13,352 nt of DNA from Desulfobulbaceae bacterium UBA2213 (GTDB lineage Bacteria; Desulfobacterota; Desulfobulbia; Desulfobulbales; Desulfocapsaceae), in assembly GCA_002327225.1 (NCBI GenBank), contig DCUN01000005.1, positions 1,007-14,358 on the forward strand. The letters are read 5' to 3'. Shown piece by piece: positions 1-7,746 of the stretch; the first letter of the stretch is position 1, and each line of letters opens with the position of its first letter. The translations under genes and the position numbers were made by a program. The notes beneath the pieces were generated by a model. The model was not told where the DNA came from. It saw nothing but the letters and a program-made list of their open reading frames with translations, and did no database searches.

Positions 1-1290
1 CTTGGCCGGGCTGTCGGCGGCTGGGGCGCACCGCTGGGAATCGATCTGGCAGCCGACGGCCTTTCCGTGGCCATGCTGCTGCTGACCCAGATCATTGCCT
101 TGCCGCTGGCGATTTACGCCCGCTCCTACTTCTTAGTGACAGCGCCGGAGGGCCGCTATTTCTGGCCGCTTTGCGGTTTTCTGCTCGCCGGCCTCAACGG
201 GCTCTATCTCTCCGCTGATCTCTTTAACCTCTACGTCACTCTTGAACTGGTAGGTCTTGCTGCCGTGGGGCTGGTGGCCGCCGATGGCGGCAGCCGGCAG
301 ATTGCTGCCGCCCTGCGGTACCTGTTCGCCACCCTGCTCGGCTCCGGCGCCTATCTGCTGGCCGTGGCGCTGATCTACGCGGCCTATGGCACAGTCTCCA
401 TGGCGACCCTGGCCCCCTTGATCACGGCCGAGGCACCGGTCGTGATCTGGCTGGCCGGAGGCTTGATGCTGGTGGGGCTGATGCTCAAGACGGCATTATT
501 CCCCTTTCATTTCTGGCTGCCGCCGGCTCACGGAGGTGCCTCGGCGCCGGTTTCGGCCCTGCTTTCCGCCCTTGTGGTCAAGGCCTCGTTCTATCTGCTC
601 CTGCGCTTGTGGCTCGGGCCATTCACCGGGTTGACGGCGGATGCCGGATTGATTGCCTGGCTTCCCGCCACCCTGGGAGCCCTGGCGATATTCTGGGGCT
701 CCTGCCAGGCGATCCGGGCCCAGAGGATCAAGATGCTGATTGCCTACTCGACCGTGGCCCAGCTCGGCTATCTGTTTCTGATCTTTCCCCTCTTGACCGG
801 CGAGGCTGCCCTGCGCGCCGGCATCATGCAGGCCTTTGCCCACGGGCTGGCCAAAGCCGCAATGTTCATGGCGGCAGGGGTGCTCATCAAGGCGACCGGT
901 CAGGACAGGGTTGACAGTCTGGCCGGCGCGGCGCAGCAGCTACCCTTGACCATGTTTGCCTTTGGTCTCGCCGGTGTCACCCTGACCGGGCTGCCGCCCT
1001 CAGCCGGTTTCCTGGCCAAGTGGCAGTTGATTGAGGCGGCCATAGCGCAGGGGGCCTGGAGCATTGCGGTGGTGGTGCTGGTGGGTGGATTGCTGGCGGC
1101 CGGCTATGTGTTTCGGGTGTTGCGCCAGGGTTTCCTGCTGGTGCCGACGGTCTCATCGGAGGCGCTGGCCTTTCATCCGGTGCCGCGCATGCTGGAGTGG
1201 ATGGCCTTGCTGCTGGCCGCGGCCAGTGCACTGCTTGGTCTGCGCGGGGTCGAGTTGATGGCGCTTGTTGCTCTCGGAGGTGCGGCGTGA
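1..1290 (+). CDS. Proton-conducting antiporter-type membrane subunit (NuoN/MrpD-like), 5'-truncated
   Basis: The reading frame is open from base 1, so the gene begins outside the window; 429 residues are visible. The protein is almost entirely hydrophobic helices and belongs to the NuoL/M/N-MrpA/D family, which moves H+ or Na+ across the cytoplasmic membrane in complex I, Mrp antiporters and membrane-bound hydrogenases. Visible family marks are the entry segment GIDLAADGLSVAMLLLT, a buried Glu in a helix (YVTLELVGL), the broken-helix segment LKTALFPFHFWLP with its Lys, a second Lys in VVKASFYLLLRL, and LAKWQL in a late helix. These are the charged residues of the proton path, so the subunit looks functional. 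It overlaps the next gene by 4 nt, which suggests translational coupling. The sequence does not decide whether it serves an Mrp-type antiporter or a hydrogenase/oxidoreductase complex. Confidence 0.85.
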   Translation, partial: LGRAVGGWGAPLGIDLAADGLSVAMLLLTQIIALPLAIYARSYFLVTAPEGRYFWPLCGFLLAGLNGLYLSADLFNLYVTLELVGLAAVGLVAADGGSRQIAAALRYLFATLLGSGAYLLAVALIYAAYGTVSMATLAPLITAEAPVVIWLAGGLMLVGLMLKTALFPFHFWLPPAHGGASAPVSALLSALVVKASFYLLLRLWLGPFTGLTADAGLIAWLPATLGALAIFWGSCQAIRAQRIKMLIAYSTVAQLGYLFLIFPLLTGEAALRAGIMQAFAHGLAKAAMFMAAGVLIKATGQDRVDSLAGAAQQLPLTMFAFGLAGVTLTGLPPSAGFLAKWQLIEAAIAQGAWSIAVVVLVGGLLAAGYVFRVLRQGFLLVPTVSSEALAFHPVPRMLEWMALLLAAASALLGLRGVELMALVALGGAA

Positions 1291-2807
1291 CCCTCAGCGA
1301 ATCCATGCCGCTGGCAGTCCTGGCCTCATCCCTGTTGCCGGGGATGGTCATTTTCCTCCTGCCGGATGCCTGGATCGGTAAGCGCACGGCCCTCAATCTA
1401 CTGGGCGCTTTTACCAAGCTGGCGCTTATCGGTGTCTTGCTGGCCGGTGTCCATGGCGGTGCCGAGTATGGTTTTCATTATGCGGTGCTGCCGGGACTTG
1501 ATCTGCTCTTCAAGGTCGACGCCCTGGGGCTGTTGTTCATGTCTCTGTCGGCCATCCTCTGGTTATGCACAACCCTCTACGCGATAGGCTATCTGGAAGG
1601 CGCTCCTCAACGCAGCCGCTTTTTCGGCTTTTTCAGCCTGTGCGTTACGGCCACTATGGGCATCGCCATGGCCGGCAACCTCTTTACCTTTTTTATCTTT
1701 TATGAGCTGCTGACCCTCTCCACCTTCCCCCTGGTGGTGCATCGCGGTACCGACAAGGCCATGAATGGCGGGACTGTCTACCTGGCCTATACCCTGGCCG
1801 GCGGCGCCCTGCTGCTTATCGGCGTGATCTGGCTGCATCAGCTGCTGGGGCACAGTGATTTTTCTCATGCCGGTATCGTGGCCGACCTGGAGGCCACGGG
1901 CGCCATCTCCGGGGGGCAACTCAAGGTTCTCTTTCTGCTGCTGATCGCCGGTGTCGGTGTCAAGGCTGCCATCGTGCCCCTGCATGGCTGGCTGCCCCAG
2001 GCCATGGTGGCCCCGGCGCCGGTCTCCGCCCTCCTGCATGCGGTCGCCGTGGTCAAGGCCGGTGCCTTCGGCATTATCCGCATCGTCTATGAGGTCTTCG
2101 GCATCGAATACGCCCAGTCCCTTGAACTATTGCTGCCACTGGCGGTGGCTGCTACCGTTACCATTGTCTGGGGCAGTCTCAGGGCCTTGTTTCAGGATGA
2201 TCTCAAGAAGCGACTGGCCTTCTCCACCATCAGTCAGGTATCGTATATCGTTCTCGGTGTCGCCCTTTTCGGGCCGATTGGTACCATCGGCGGCCTGGTC
2301 CATCTGGTGCATCAGGGGGTCATGAAGATCACCCTCTTTTTTTGCGCCGGGAACTATGCCGAAACGCTGGGTGTCCACAAGGTGAGTGAAATGAATGGGG
2401 TGGGACGTCGCATGCCGTTGACCACTCTGGCCTTTGGCATTGCCGCCCTGGGGATGATGGGCGCGCCCCTGACCGCCGGGGCCATAAGCAAGGCCTGGCT
2501 GATCGAGGGGGCCCGGGCCGCGGATATGGACTGGGCAATCTGGGTGCTCTGGACCTCCAGCCTGCTCAATGGTGCCTATTTTCTGCCGATTCTGTGGCGG
2601 GCGGTTTTTGTCAGGGCGCCCCTGGCCTGGCCGGCTGAGCATCTGGCAAGACGCGGCTGGCGCGAGACGGCCTGGCTCCTGCTGCTGCCGCCACTGGTAA
2701 CCGCAGCCGTGACGCTTATGGCCGGCATCTTTGTCACGAGTGCATTCAGTCCTCTGGCCTGGGCGCAGTTCATTGCTCAACAGGAATATTGGCCGGTGGT
2801 ACCATGA
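1287..2807 (+). CDS. Proton-conducting antiporter-type membrane subunit (NuoL/M/MrpD-like)
   Basis: The start is a GTG at 1287. It overlaps the upstream TGA and lies 6 nt after a strong GGAGG (1276-1280). A longer upstream in-frame start would run far into the preceding gene and has no such support. The product is 506 residues, full length for the family, and made of about 14 hydrophobic helices. Proton-path residues are present: the Glu in FFIFYELLTLSTFP, the Lys in GVGVKAAIVPLHGWLP, the Lys in AVAVVKAGAFGIIRI, and a Lys in the late helix AGAISKAWLIEGA. It would work in the same membrane complex as the upstream subunit. Two consecutive paralogous pump subunits are typical of Mrp-like and hydrogenase-linked modules. 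The exact complex (Mrp, Ech/Mbh-like or NDH-like) cannot be told from this end of the operon. Confidence 0.88.
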   Translation: MTLSESMPLAVLASSLLPGMVIFLLPDAWIGKRTALNLLGAFTKLALIGVLLAGVHGGAEYGFHYAVLPGLDLLFKVDALGLLFMSLSAILWLCTTLYAIGYLEGAPQRSRFFGFFSLCVTATMGIAMAGNLFTFFIFYELLTLSTFPLVVHRGTDKAMNGGTVYLAYTLAGGALLLIGVIWLHQLLGHSDFSHAGIVADLEATGAISGGQLKVLFLLLIAGVGVKAAIVPLHGWLPQAMVAPAPVSALLHAVAVVKAGAFGIIRIVYEVFGIEYAQSLELLLPLAVAATVTIVWGSLRALFQDDLKKRLAFSTISQVSYIVLGVALFGPIGTIGGLVHLVHQGVMKITLFFCAGNYAETLGVHKVSEMNGVGRRMPLTTLAFGIAALGMMGAPLTAGAISKAWLIEGARAADMDWAIWVLWTSSLLNGAYFLPILWRAVFVRAPLAWPAEHLARRGWRETAWLLLLPPLVTAAVTLMAGIFVTSAFSPLAWAQFIAQQEYWPVVP

Positions 2808-2860
2808 ATGGTGTCCCTTCTTTCTCAGTGGGGCGGTCTGATCATCCTAACGCGGGCTAA
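2804..2860 (+). other. 18-codon ORF overlapping the end of the antiporter operon
   Basis: An ATG overlaps the TGA of the preceding antiporter gene (ATGA) and opens an 18-codon frame ending at TAA 2858-2860. That stop lies in the loop of the hairpin described next. A GGTGG lies about 5 nt upstream. It could be the beginning of a third operon gene that was truncated, a coupled micropeptide, or chance. No homology was recognised in its residues. Confidence 0.2.
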
Positions 2861-2880
2861 CGCCCGCAACCCAGATTTTT
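2852..2880 (+). terminator. Possible weak terminator hairpin after the antiporter operon
   Basis: A perfect 6-bp GC stem, GCGGGC / GCCCGC (2852-2857 and 2862-2867), has a TAAC loop. It is followed after 8 nt by five T residues (2876-2880). The T run is offset from the stem, so this is not a textbook intrinsic terminator, but it sits between convergent genes where one is expected. The rest of the 144-bp gap (2808-2951) is AT-rich and shows nothing else clear. Confidence 0.4.
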
Positions 2881-2951
2881 AAAATTTCATGAATGATCTG
2901 ATCTGCTGTAAAGTCTTTGCTGGTCTATGTTAACCCCTTTATACTTATACT

Positions 2952-3503
2952 TTAAGCGCCTCGTCGACAACAGATCTCCACATCAAAGGCATTGAGAATC
3001 CGCAGTTCCCGTTCCCGCTTCTTGCCTTCCATCCTCTCGCGAAAGACCAGGGTGGGAAGAAGCTCGCGGGCCTGCCGGCAATCAGGGATGGCCTCCATGC
3101 CGGTGGCCAGTACCTGTCCGGTGGCGGTGTCAAGAAGCTCCGCATCCCGGCCGTTGGTGACCACGGCCAGCGGGATCTGGTACTGCTCTTCCAAGACCCT
3201 GGCCGCGGCAATGGCCGAACGTTCGCGGGTGACCAGGGAACCGGGGGCGTAGCGGATAATCATGAAGCGCCTGCCCTCAAGGCTGACCACAAGCTCAATG
3301 GTGGAGCGCACAAACTCGCTAGAAAAAAGGGTCTCGATAAAGCGGCGAGGCTCAAGATCTCCCTTGGCATAGCCTTTTTCCTCAACCATCATCCGGGCCA
3401 AATCTTGCCTGTTCCGCTCGTCATCTGTGTCCGTCAGTTCTTCACCGGTGAGATAATCCCGGAGCGAACCGTAGACGAGATGATGTGATGAGACCCGCAA
3501 CAT
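2952..3503 (-). CDS. HsdR N-terminal-domain-like protein with degenerate nuclease motif
   Basis: The ATG at 3503 is chosen because a perfect AGGAGG lies 9 nt upstream (3513-3518); ATGs further upstream lack a suitable site. The product is 183 residues, soluble, with no signal peptide. The layout (an ERNRQDLARMMVEEKGY helix near residues 29-45, a strand pair IELVVSLEGRRFMIIRYAP at 69-87, and IPLAVVTNGRDAELLD at 110-125) resembles the type I restriction HsdR N-terminal domain, a PD-(D/E)XK fold. The expected Asp and E-x-K catalytic residues appear replaced: E70 stands for Asp, and I83 and Y85 stand for Glu and Lys. No HsdM, HsdS or helicase part is nearby, so this is not a restriction system. 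It lies 83 nt downstream of the methyltransferase gene on the same strand, likely in one transcription unit, and may act as a binding or accessory protein. The family call rests on pattern recognition only. Confidence 0.6.
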   Translation of the reverse strand: MLRVSSHHLVYGSLRDYLTGEELTDTDDERNRQDLARMMVEEKGYAKGDLEPRRFIETLFSSEFVRSTIELVVSLEGRRFMIIRYAPGSLVTRERSAIAAARVLEEQYQIPLAVVTNGRDAELLDTATGQVLATGMEAIPDCRQARELLPTLVFRERMEGKKRERELRILNAFDVEICCRRGA

Positions 3504-3523
3504 CGTTTTCATCCTCCTGAAAC

Positions 3524-3560
3524 GATGATGCCCCTTGGCATAAAGCGAAGGGGCATCATC
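3524..3560 (-). other. Perfect 13-bp intercistronic hairpin
   Basis: GATGATGCCCCTT (3524-3536) is exactly complementary to AAGGGGCATCATC (3548-3560), with an 11-nt loop. In transcript sense (minus strand) the stem lies 26 nt after the methyltransferase stop codon and ends 5 nt before the AGGAGG of the next gene. No T-tract follows it on this strand; a T-rich run precedes it instead. It is therefore more likely an mRNA processing or stabilising element, or an attenuating structure, than a canonical terminator. Confidence 0.6.
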
Positions 3561-3586
3561 AAACAAAAAATCGAATCAATCAACTT

Positions 3587-4483
3587 TTACAGTTCAAGCC
3601 AGGACTCGGAGAAGACCGACTGACCGGACAGGGCCTTGTAGGTCTTGTAGTGCTGGAGGGCCACGTCTTGCAGGGTTGACGGATCTGGATCATCCCCGTC
3701 CATCATGGCATGAACCATATCGACATGATTCTGACGCTCGCCCTTGCAGATGGCCATCAACTCGGTATCGTAGGCATTGACGATGGCGGTGGTGATGCCG
3801 TATTTCATCAGCATGATCAGATAGGTGCGGTCCAGATACTTGCGCAGATGCTCGGCCACGCCGTTGGAGACGTTGGACAGACCGACGGTGGAGCCGGCGC
3901 CGGGGGCGATATCGCCCAGCATCATCATGAATTCCAGACCGGAGGCAATCTGATCAGCGCCCAGGGTGATGGGGGTGCCAATGGGATCAAAGAGCATCTT
4001 TTCATTGGGAATCCCGGCCTCACTCAGGGCCATCATCAGGTCAACGGCCATGGAGGCGCGCTCGTTGGAATCCCGCGGCATACCGTCCGGTCCCCAGAGC
4101 AGGGCAATAACATTGCATCCCGCCTCAGCAGCCACGGGGATCAGGTTCTTCATCCGCTCGGGCTGGGCGGAGATGGAGTTCATGATAGCCAGCTCTCTAT
4201 TCTTCACCACCTTGAAACCGGAGGTCATGGCATCCATATTGGTGGTATCGAGACAGAGCGGGACATCAGAAACGGCCTCAACGGTCTGTACAACCCAGGG
4301 CATCAGCTCAGTCCCGTCTTTGCGTGCAGGTCCGATATTCAAATCAAGATAGGAGGCACCGGCTGCCGCTTCTTCTTTTGCCATCTCCTGAATGGGGCCC
4401 TGAACCCGCTCTTTCATGGCGTTTCCGCTGCGTTTTCCCATGATGTTGATGCTTTCGGCAATTGCCATTACTTTCTGTGACAT
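3587..4483 (-). CDS. acsE: Methyltetrahydrofolate:corrinoid/iron-sulfur protein methyltransferase (AcsE-like)
   Basis: This 298-residue protein has the pterin-binding TIM-barrel fold of MeTr/AcsE, which transfers the methyl group of 5-methyltetrahydrofolate to the cobalt of a corrinoid protein in the Wood-Ljungdahl pathway. Recognisable motifs are AESIN near residue 9, YLDLNIGPARKDG at 45-57, LCLDTTN with D79, MNSISAQPERM with N102, LFDPIGTPI, and GLSNVSNG, whose Asn corresponds to the catalytic-loop Asn of MeTr. The start ATG at 4483 has CTCCTT on the plus strand at 4490-4495 (AAGGAG in the message), 6 nt upstream. The reductive activator of the corrinoid protein is encoded just upstream, which fits a methyl-branch role. 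The corrinoid protein and CODH/ACS genes are not in the window. Related methyltransferases acting on other corrinoid partners remain possible, so the pathway assignment is inference. Confidence 0.82.
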   Translation of the reverse strand: MSQKVMAIAESINIMGKRSGNAMKERVQGPIQEMAKEEAAAGASYLDLNIGPARKDGTELMPWVVQTVEAVSDVPLCLDTTNMDAMTSGFKVVKNRELAIMNSISAQPERMKNLIPVAAEAGCNVIALLWGPDGMPRDSNERASMAVDLMMALSEAGIPNEKMLFDPIGTPITLGADQIASGLEFMMMLGDIAPGAGSTVGLSNVSNGVAEHLRKYLDRTYLIMLMKYGITTAIVNAYDTELMAICKGERQNHVDMVHAMMDGDDPDPSTLQDVALQHYKTYKALSGQSVFSESWLEL

Positions 4484-4507
4484 GCTGTTCTCCTTGTCTC
4501 GATGAGT

Positions 4508-4593
4508 TATCTCTTAAGTATCTCTTACATAGAGGGATTGATATCAATAAAACACTTTCTTTTACCCATTATTCACTCTTCTGTCAATGACAG
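4508..4593 (-). promoter_or_regulatory. Direct repeat and 13-bp dyad in the activator-methyltransferase spacer
   Basis: The 138-bp spacer between the two genes holds two copies of TATCTCTT (plus strand, 4508-4515 and 4519-4526), 11 bp apart or about one helical turn. It also holds a perfect dyad CTGTCA-A-TGACAG (4581-4593). The repeats lie 25-43 bp upstream of the methyltransferase ATG. They could be operator half-sites or parts of an mRNA structure. No strong promoter hexamers were seen with them, so this is only a candidate. Confidence 0.3.
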
Positions 4594-4621
4594 GGCCAGT
4601 TTCAGGCCAGGTCGCAGGACA

Positions 4622-6544
4622 CTACTTTTTTAACTTCACCGACGGGAACAAACTCATGTCGGTATGGGGCAGAAAAAGGGCTGCCATATAATGATTCATG
4701 AAATCAGGATTCTCTGACAACTCGATATTGGTCATCAGCTTGCGAACATCCACCCGGTCGCGGAAACGGCGATGATCAAGCAGACTGATCTGACAACCCA
4801 ACTGCGAGGCATTACCGATATAATAATACCGCTCCCGCTCAATATCCGGCAGCAGTCCGATGCAGATGGCCCGTTCCAGATCGATATAGGCCCCGAAGTT
4901 GCCGGCCAGGATAATCCGGTCCAGATCACCAAAGCCGAGGCCCACGGACTCCAGCAGGGTCTGGTAGCCGGCATACATGGCGCCTTTGGCCCGCATCAGG
5001 TTGTCAAGATCCACCTCGGTGATGACAATATCCTCGCCGGTCATGGAGTTCTGCCCCCAGGCCAGCACATACTCCCATCTATCCTCACCTTCACGGATAC
5101 GGGGATTATTCAGCTCCCGGTTGAATTTTCCCTGAGGATCAATAACACCAGCCGCAAGCAGTTCGGAGACAATAGAGATCAGGCCGGAGCCGCAGATACC
5201 ACGGGGTTTTGTCTGGCCGATGGTGACGATCATCGGATCCAGGGTCTCCGGCTCGATATGGAAATTTTCAATGGCCCCCTGACTGGCGCGCATCCCATGC
5301 TTGATCCCGCCGCCCTCAAAGGCAGGCCCGGCTGAGCAGGCGGCACAGACCATCCATTCATTATTCCCGACCACGATCTCGCCATTGGTGCCGATATCAA
5401 TAAACAGAGAGATCTGCTCGCTCTTGTGCATCTGACAGGCATGGACACCGGCCACGATATCGCCGCCCACATAGGAGGAGATGCAGGGATAGAGGAAAAG
5501 CCGGACCGAAGGGTGGGCCATGATGCCGAGCTCGGCGGCCCTGGTCAGGGGAAACTGACTGACGCTGGGCACATACGGGGCCTCGCGGATATAGCGGGGA
5601 TTGATGCCCAGCAGCAGATGGGACATGACCGTATTGCCGGCGGTCATGATATAACTGATATCACTGGGGCTGATGACCACCTTGCGGCACATCTCTTCAA
5701 TAATGGTGTTGATGGTCCCGACCACCTTTTCCTGCAGGGTCTTCAGCCCGCCGGGACGGGCGGCATAGATCATTCGGGAGATGACATCCTCACCATAGCC
5801 AATCTGACCATTATAGCCTGAACCCTCGGCGATGACCTCACCGCTGCCCAGATCAATGAGGATCCCATTGACCGTCGTGGTGCCGATATCAATGGCCAGA
5901 CCATAGAGACGATCGGTGGTGTCCCCAGCTTCCACGGCTATAATCCGGTCAGGCTCAGTCGATCCCTTACCGTGCAGCAGGATGACCGTCACCTCCCAGT
6001 CCGCCTCGCGCAGGATACCGGAGAGCTCCCGGATCAACTGGGGGTGGTCATAGTTGGGTTCGGGATTATCCGGAAGTGCATTTTTAATGGCGCGCATCAA
6101 GCGCTGCATATCAGAGACATTGTCATCCATGCTCGGCGGCGGCAGCTTGAGAAAGAGCTTGCCCACCGGCGGATCAATCTGCCAGGTGCCGACCAGGGTC
6201 TCCAGGGAGCGCGCCGAGATGGCGCGAGTGGTCTTGGGTTCCCGCTTCAGGGCCTTGCCATCCGCCTTGATCGTCTCGGGAATGCGTATAGTAATATCAG
6301 AGATGACCCGGGTCTTACAGGCCAGCCGGACTCCCTGCTCGTAGTCGGCTTTTTTCAAGGTGGCCGCATGGTCAGTTTCCACCTCTCCCTGCTCCAGATG
6401 CACCTTGCACTTGCCGCAGACCCCGTCCCCGCCGCAATAGGCATGAATATAGACCCCGGCGGCAGCGGCGGCGGTCAGTAAATTCTCTCCGGGCGCAACT
6501 TTGACACGGATATCATCGGGTAAAAAGTGTATGGTATGTTCCAT
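4622..6544 (-). CDS. Corrinoid-protein reductive activator (RACo-like, 2Fe-2S plus ASKHA/DUF4445)
   Basis: The family uses ATP to drive one-electron reduction of Co(II) to Co(I) in an inactivated corrinoid protein. The start ATG at 6544 gives 640 residues; the upstream in-frame ATG at 6586 would add 14 residues unlike the family's start. Residues 1-90 form a plant-type [2Fe-2S] ferredoxin domain with C37, C43, C46 and C76 (C-x5-C-x2-C-x29-C). A linker/middle region follows. The ASKHA ATPase-like part begins near residue 215 (GLAIDIGTTT), continues with LFIDIGTNGEIVVGN and CSAGPAFEGGGIKHGMRA, and ends with IILAGNFGAYID. There is no C-terminal 4Fe-4S ferredoxin, so it is RACo-like and not RamA-like. 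It precedes the methyltransferase on the same strand by 138 bp, a known type of pairing. A weak AAGGCAG lies upstream of the start. Confidence 0.85.
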   Translation of the reverse strand: MEHTIHFLPDDIRVKVAPGENLLTAAAAAGVYIHAYCGGDGVCGKCKVHLEQGEVETDHAATLKKADYEQGVRLACKTRVISDITIRIPETIKADGKALKREPKTTRAISARSLETLVGTWQIDPPVGKLFLKLPPPSMDDNVSDMQRLMRAIKNALPDNPEPNYDHPQLIRELSGILREADWEVTVILLHGKGSTEPDRIIAVEAGDTTDRLYGLAIDIGTTTVNGILIDLGSGEVIAEGSGYNGQIGYGEDVISRMIYAARPGGLKTLQEKVVGTINTIIEEMCRKVVISPSDISYIMTAGNTVMSHLLLGINPRYIREAPYVPSVSQFPLTRAAELGIMAHPSVRLFLYPCISSYVGGDIVAGVHACQMHKSEQISLFIDIGTNGEIVVGNNEWMVCAACSAGPAFEGGGIKHGMRASQGAIENFHIEPETLDPMIVTIGQTKPRGICGSGLISIVSELLAAGVIDPQGKFNRELNNPRIREGEDRWEYVLAWGQNSMTGEDIVITEVDLDNLMRAKGAMYAGYQTLLESVGLGFGDLDRIILAGNFGAYIDLERAICIGLLPDIERERYYYIGNASQLGCQISLLDHRRFRDRVDVRKLMTNIELSENPDFMNHYMAALFLPHTDMSLFPSVKLKK

Positions 6545-6614
6545 AGCATCTGCCTTTTTGTATTTGAACAACAGCCTAGTAAACAATCTACTTATTAAAG
6601 CATAAGTTGGGGGG

Positions 6615-6642
6615 AAAATAACAGCTGGCAGTCCCTTGTCAA
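6615..6642 (-). promoter_or_regulatory. Sigma-70 promoter candidate for the activator-methyltransferase operon
   Basis: On the minus strand a perfect -35 TTGACA (6642-6637) is followed after 16 nt by TATTTT (6620-6615), four of six matches to the -10 consensus. Transcription would begin near 6608, giving a leader of about 65 nt before the activator ATG at 6544. The same intergenic region (6545-6737) must also serve the divergent prmA, for which no convincing hexamer pair was found. Confidence 0.5.
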
Positions 6643-6737
6643 GAAATATCCTTGATAGATTTTATAAAAATATTTGATCAAAGCAGGCGACAGCCTTGGA
6701 ATGGCTGCTTTCAGCTCAATACCAGGAGAACCTACAA

Positions 6738-7649
6738 ATGACTTTAGAACAAGAGCAAGGCCGCCAATGGCTCAAAATTTCAATAACCACCGACCCGGCT
6801 CTCACCGACGCCATTGAAGATTTCATGGTAGGGATAACCGGCGCGGGAGTAGAGTTGAGCGTCGATCAACCTGAAAATAAGGCCCTGATCAATGCCTGGT
6901 TTGACAAGGGCCAGACGGATCAGGCAGAAATCGATCTCATTCTGAGCCAGCTCAGCAACTATCTTCAAGAGCTGGCGGAGATCTTTGAGCTTGCCGTGCC
7001 CACCATTGAGATCAGCTTTATCGAAGACGAGGACTGGTCGGCAACCTGGAAGGCACATTTCAAGCCCTTTGCCATTATTCCAGATCTCATCATTGCCCCC
7101 AGCTGGGAGCCGTATGAGCCTCTAGAAAACGAGAAGGTCATTGTCATGGATCCGGGGATGGCCTTTGGCACCGGACATCATGCCACCACCTGCCTCTCCT
7201 TACAGCTTTTGCAGGAGGCATTGGCGGGCAAAGCAAACAGCAATGTCCTTGATGTAGGCACCGGTACCGGCATATTGGGAATGGCCGCCGCCCTCTTTGG
7301 CGCCTCCAGGGTCATGGCCATTGACAACGACCCCCTGGCGGTGACTGCAACCGAAGAGAACATTGCCCGTAACCAGCTGCAAGAGGTCATGGAGACAGCA
7401 ATCACCCCCCTCGCCTCTTTACCCACACCCTTTTCGCTGGTGATCGCCAATATTGTCCATGACGTACTGCTGGAGCTAGCCCCTGATCTTGACCGCTTAA
7501 CCGAGCAAGATGGCCAGCTGCTCCTCTCCGGCATCCTACAGGGGCAGCAGGTGAGCACTATCATCTCATGTTTTGCCCAATTGGGTTTTTCGCTGAAGCG
7601 ACAGGAAGAGAAAAAGGAGTGGGCCGCCCTGCTTTTTTTCAAGGGATAA
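6738..7649 (+). CDS. prmA: Ribosomal protein L11 methyltransferase
   Basis: PrmA trimethylates ribosomal protein L11 using S-adenosylmethionine in the cytoplasm. The ATG at 6738 follows AGGAG (6724-6728) by 9 nt and gives 303 residues, the usual family size; the alternative start at 6696 has no good site. The N-terminal third is the L11-recognition domain. It is followed by the family signature EDEDWSATWKAHFKP and VMDPGMAFGTGHHATT, the SAM-binding glycine loop VLDVGTGTGILGMAA, the acidic strand end MAIDNDPLAV, and the catalytic-region motif LVIANIVHDVLLELAP. Nothing is missing. It stands alone, divergent from the corrinoid activator gene and convergent with the PilZ gene. It is a housekeeping gene. 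Confidence 0.93.
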   Translation: MTLEQEQGRQWLKISITTDPALTDAIEDFMVGITGAGVELSVDQPENKALINAWFDKGQTDQAEIDLILSQLSNYLQELAEIFELAVPTIEISFIEDEDWSATWKAHFKPFAIIPDLIIAPSWEPYEPLENEKVIVMDPGMAFGTGHHATTCLSLQLLQEALAGKANSNVLDVGTGTGILGMAAALFGASRVMAIDNDPLAVTATEENIARNQLQEVMETAITPLASLPTPFSLVIANIVHDVLLELAPDLDRLTEQDGQLLLSGILQGQQVSTIISCFAQLGFSLKRQEEKKEWAALLFFKG

Positions 7650-7746
7650 CAGAAATGTGCAGCATAAGATACCCATCTTTCATCTGCATCTCTGAGCCTG
7701 TTGATTGAAAAGGATTTTTGTTCGAGATCGGTGGCTTGTTTAAACG

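Noticed and set aside
2127..2780. Long minus-strand open frame opposite the second antiporter gene.
   Set aside because: GC-rich coding sequence commonly leaves open antisense frames; no start signal or recognisable protein is seen.
2952..3503. Part of a type I restriction-modification system.
   Set aside because: No methylase, specificity or helicase gene is present, and the catalytic residues appear lost.
3710..4480. Long plus-strand open frame opposite the methyltransferase gene.
   Set aside because: Its residues are a His/Gly-rich antisense shadow with no domain, and the minus-strand gene has clear family motifs and a good ribosome binding site.
4583..4598. Sigma-54-like element on the minus strand (TGGCCC-N5-TTGA) upstream of the methyltransferase gene.
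   Set aside because: The nearly invariant GC at -12 reads GA, and the match overlaps the dyad; too weak to annotate as a promoter.
6652..6676. Promoter for prmA built on TTGATA and a nearby TATAAA or TATTTG.
   Set aside because: Spacing between any -35-like and -10-like pair is wrong, so no promoter was assigned on this strand.
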